From contig NZ_BAABRU010000028.1 in assembly GCF_039545135.1 (NCBI RefSeq), positions 1-43,455 of the forward strand: a stretch of 43,455 nt of DNA, written 5' to 3'. Positions within the stretch are counted from its first letter, which is position 1. Every line of letters starts with the position of its first letter. Under the pieces are notes generated by a model. The model was given only the letters and a program-made list of their open reading frames with translations. It did not search any database and was not told the origin of the DNA. The translations under genes and the position numbers were made by a program. Positions 41,921 through 43,455 of the stretch are shown here, one piece after another. This DNA comes from Herpetosiphon gulosus (lineage in GTDB: Bacteria > Chloroflexota > Chloroflexia > Chloroflexales > Herpetosiphonaceae).

Positions 41921-43197
41921 TCCGGCGTGGATTGCTCTTGCCCATGGTGCTGATCTGCCTCATCGCTCCAGCAGCCACCACGGCCCAAACACCAACCACG
42001 ACGGCATCCGTTGCGGCATGGGCATTTGATACCCCGCGCACCTTGGGTAGGGATAGCGGCGTGATTCGCGGCCTCGCCACGGCGCTCGACGACCACGGCT
42101 ATGCCCATACCAGTTATCTCCGCGCCAGCGAGTTTATGGCTGAGGCCAGTCACAGCGCCCTGATCGTGCAAGGCGTAACCCACGCAGGCGACCGCTATGA
42201 GCGCCGTCTGTGGCAGGGCGAACCCAGTGCTGGCCCGACCGCGATCACCGCCCGCTCAGGCCGCATCATCGTCGCCGCAACGCTCGATGGACAGGTGCGG
42301 CTGTGGGAAAGTCGCGATAGCGGGGTGACGTGGGGCGAAGTGGAGAGTCCCATTCCGGCCAGCGTAGCGCAACTGGCCATCCTACCCGATGGCCGCGCCG
42401 TGCTGGCGTTGCTCACGCGCACGGGGATGCAGTTTACCCTCACCATCGCAACCGAAACGAGCGCAGGCAGCGGAACATGGCTGTTGGCCAACCCCTTGCC
42501 AAGCAGCGCTAGTACAGTGTTGACCGTGTGGCAGCGGGACGACGTGCGCACCGATCAGGCTGGATTACCGCAGCTGGTCATCGCACAGGGCAGGGCGGGT
42601 GGGGTGCAGCTTGTCATCACGCAGAACGGCACAACGTGGCAACCGCAGACCATCGCCAGTACCACGCCGCATGCGTTAGCGCTGAGTGCCGTTGGGGGTC
42701 GTTTAGTCGTGGTGCATGAGCAGTATGGCGAGCGGGTGCTGTGGTTGGCCAGTTCGACCGTGCGCGAGGATTGGCAGGTGACGCGGCTGAGTACGCCGTC
42801 CTCGGTGATCGTCGAGGCCAATCCCCTGCTCCACGATCCGCAAACCAACACGGTGATGCTGCTAACGACCTGCCGCTTTCCGGATCGACTATTCGGGAGC
42901 TATCGGGCGCAGCTCTGCCTGAGTCGGGTTGGGGCGGACGATTTGCACACGGCAGGAGCATGGGAAAGCCAGTGGGCCGAGCCGTGGACTCCTATCGCCA
43001 TGGCCCAACCGCATACCGCGCAGGCCGGAGCGGTCGTCGTGACCCACGGCATGCAGGCCCATGTGGCGTGGGTGGGCCAGTTCATCCCCAGCGATTTTCT
43101 GCACATTAACGCCACGCAGGCGGGGTTTGTGACGACGAGTGAGGCCATGGCCACAACCGGGCGGATTCCGGCGTTGGCGCGGCTGGATGCGCCGTGA
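41917..43197 (+). CDS. Secreted beta-propeller-like protein with a BNR/Asp-box
   Basis: This 426-aa protein has a signal peptide (1-23, LLLPMVLICLIAPAATTA). The mature part is beta-rich with repeated strand-turn units (for example RIIVAATLDGQVRLWES), and SRDSGVTWGEV is a good Asp-box. Sialidase-type propellers carry such boxes, but no catalytic Arg triad is recognisable, so binding rather than hydrolysis is more likely. It is the last gene of the plus arm; its start overlaps the previous stop (ATGA). Confidence 0.72.
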   Translation: MIRRGLLLPMVLICLIAPAATTAQTPTTTASVAAWAFDTPRTLGRDSGVIRGLATALDDHGYAHTSYLRASEFMAEASHSALIVQGVTHAGDRYERRLWQGEPSAGPTAITARSGRIIVAATLDGQVRLWESRDSGVTWGEVESPIPASVAQLAILPDGRAVLALLTRTGMQFTLTIATETSAGSGTWLLANPLPSSASTVLTVWQRDDVRTDQAGLPQLVIAQGRAGGVQLVITQNGTTWQPQTIASTTPHALALSAVGGRLVVVHEQYGERVLWLASSTVREDWQVTRLSTPSSVIVEANPLLHDPQTNTVMLLTTCRFPDRLFGSYRAQLCLSRVGADDLHTAGAWESQWAEPWTPIAMAQPHTAQAGAVVVTHGMQAHVAWVGQFIPSDFLHINATQAGFVTTSEAMATTGRIPALARLDAP

Positions 43198-43362
43198 TGG
43201 AGGCGCGAGTAATTGCCGTCTAAGGGTTTGTCATGGAATCAATCGCTTACTACTTTGATTATTCTACCATTTCAGACAGGGGACGATTGCTGAAGCGTAT
43301 CTGGTAGAAGCTCAGTAGTGAAACAAACAACCTTCAAGATTCAGCATAAACGAGGGGCCAGG
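43198..43362. other. AT-rich right flank without clear gene
   Basis: GC content falls sharply after the last plus-arm gene. A 24-codon frame at 43233-43307 has no ribosome site and is not called. No terminator, tRNA or attachment repeat was found. Confidence 0.4.
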
Positions 43363-43455
43363 ATGCATCGAAACCCAGGCCACATGTTGATAACGTTAGA
43401 ATGGCTACCGATACGTGTAGTAGAACGCATATATGTTTTATCATCAAAATATGCA
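43363..43455 (+). CDS. Possible 5' end of a gene cut by the window edge
   Basis: An ATG at 43363 is followed by 31 open codons to the edge (MHRNPGHMLITLEWLPIR...). A gagggg ribosome-like site lies a few bases upstream. The evidence is slight. Confidence 0.2.
   Translation, partial: MHRNPGHMLITLEWLPIRVVERIYVLSSKYA

Noticed and set aside
43233-43307. 24-codon ORF in the right flank
   Set aside because: Too short, without a ribosome site, in AT-rich sequence where such frames occur by chance.

Overview
The window looks like a chromosomal (or large mobile-element) segment of a filamentous Chloroflexota bacterium, most like Herpetosiphon or a relative. That placement is inferred from gene style: secreted proteins with long Pro/Thr linkers, a recurring YLPLV-like motif, an FG-GAP repeat protein, and a type IV secretion locus without recognisable outer-membrane parts. 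No rRNA, tRNA or CRISPR array was seen.

Region 1 (1-9.3 kb) is mixed chromosomal genes of moderate GC. It holds a VOC/glyoxalase gene divergent from a TetR regulator across two matched operators, a redoxin, a lamin-tail surface protein, a candidate small RNA with its own promoter and terminator, a seven-repeat FG-GAP protein, a solo LuxR-type HTH protein, an unrecognised AT-richer gene, an orphan NMT1/THI5-type lipoprotein and an RraA-like protein. Several genes are followed by long, near-perfect hairpins.

Region 2 (9.38-19.54 kb, all minus strand) is one ten-gene surface-polysaccharide operon read from 19540 down to 9382. Its order is two GT2 glycosyltransferases, an Alg14-like/Alg13-like pair, two GT4 glycosyltransferases, a thymidylate-kinase-like protein, a membrane-anchored nucleotidyltransferase-like protein, a large multi-pass membrane protein and a Wzx-type flippase. 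Starts and stops overlap or nearly touch throughout.

Region 3 (19.87-43.20 kb) is visibly more GC-rich than both flanks and is a conjugation-like type IV secretion locus in two divergent arms. The minus arm (33202 to 19866) encodes an SH3-domain surface protein, a protein with a sortase-like but apparently inactive domain, a VirB2-like pilin candidate, a VirB3/PrgI-like protein, a VirB4 ATPase, a small linker protein, a degenerate ATPase-like membrane protein, a VirD4/TraG-like ATPase and a secreted C25 (gingipain-family) cysteine protease. The plus arm (33645 to 43197) encodes two small proteins, a VirB6-like membrane protein with a very long disordered tail, a replication-relaxation-like winged-helix protein and a partner, an OB-fold (SSB-like) protein, an NlpC/P60 lipoprotein (VirB1 role), and two secreted or anchored surface proteins. 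Between the arms sits a 282-bp array of 11-bp and 8-bp blocks with a 52-bp higher-order period, enclosed by a 24-bp inverted repeat. This array is the best candidate for an origin, transfer or regulatory centre. No relaxase, integrase or VirB7/9/10 gene was recognised. The locus, with its protease, dead-sortase and array, is the most unusual system here.
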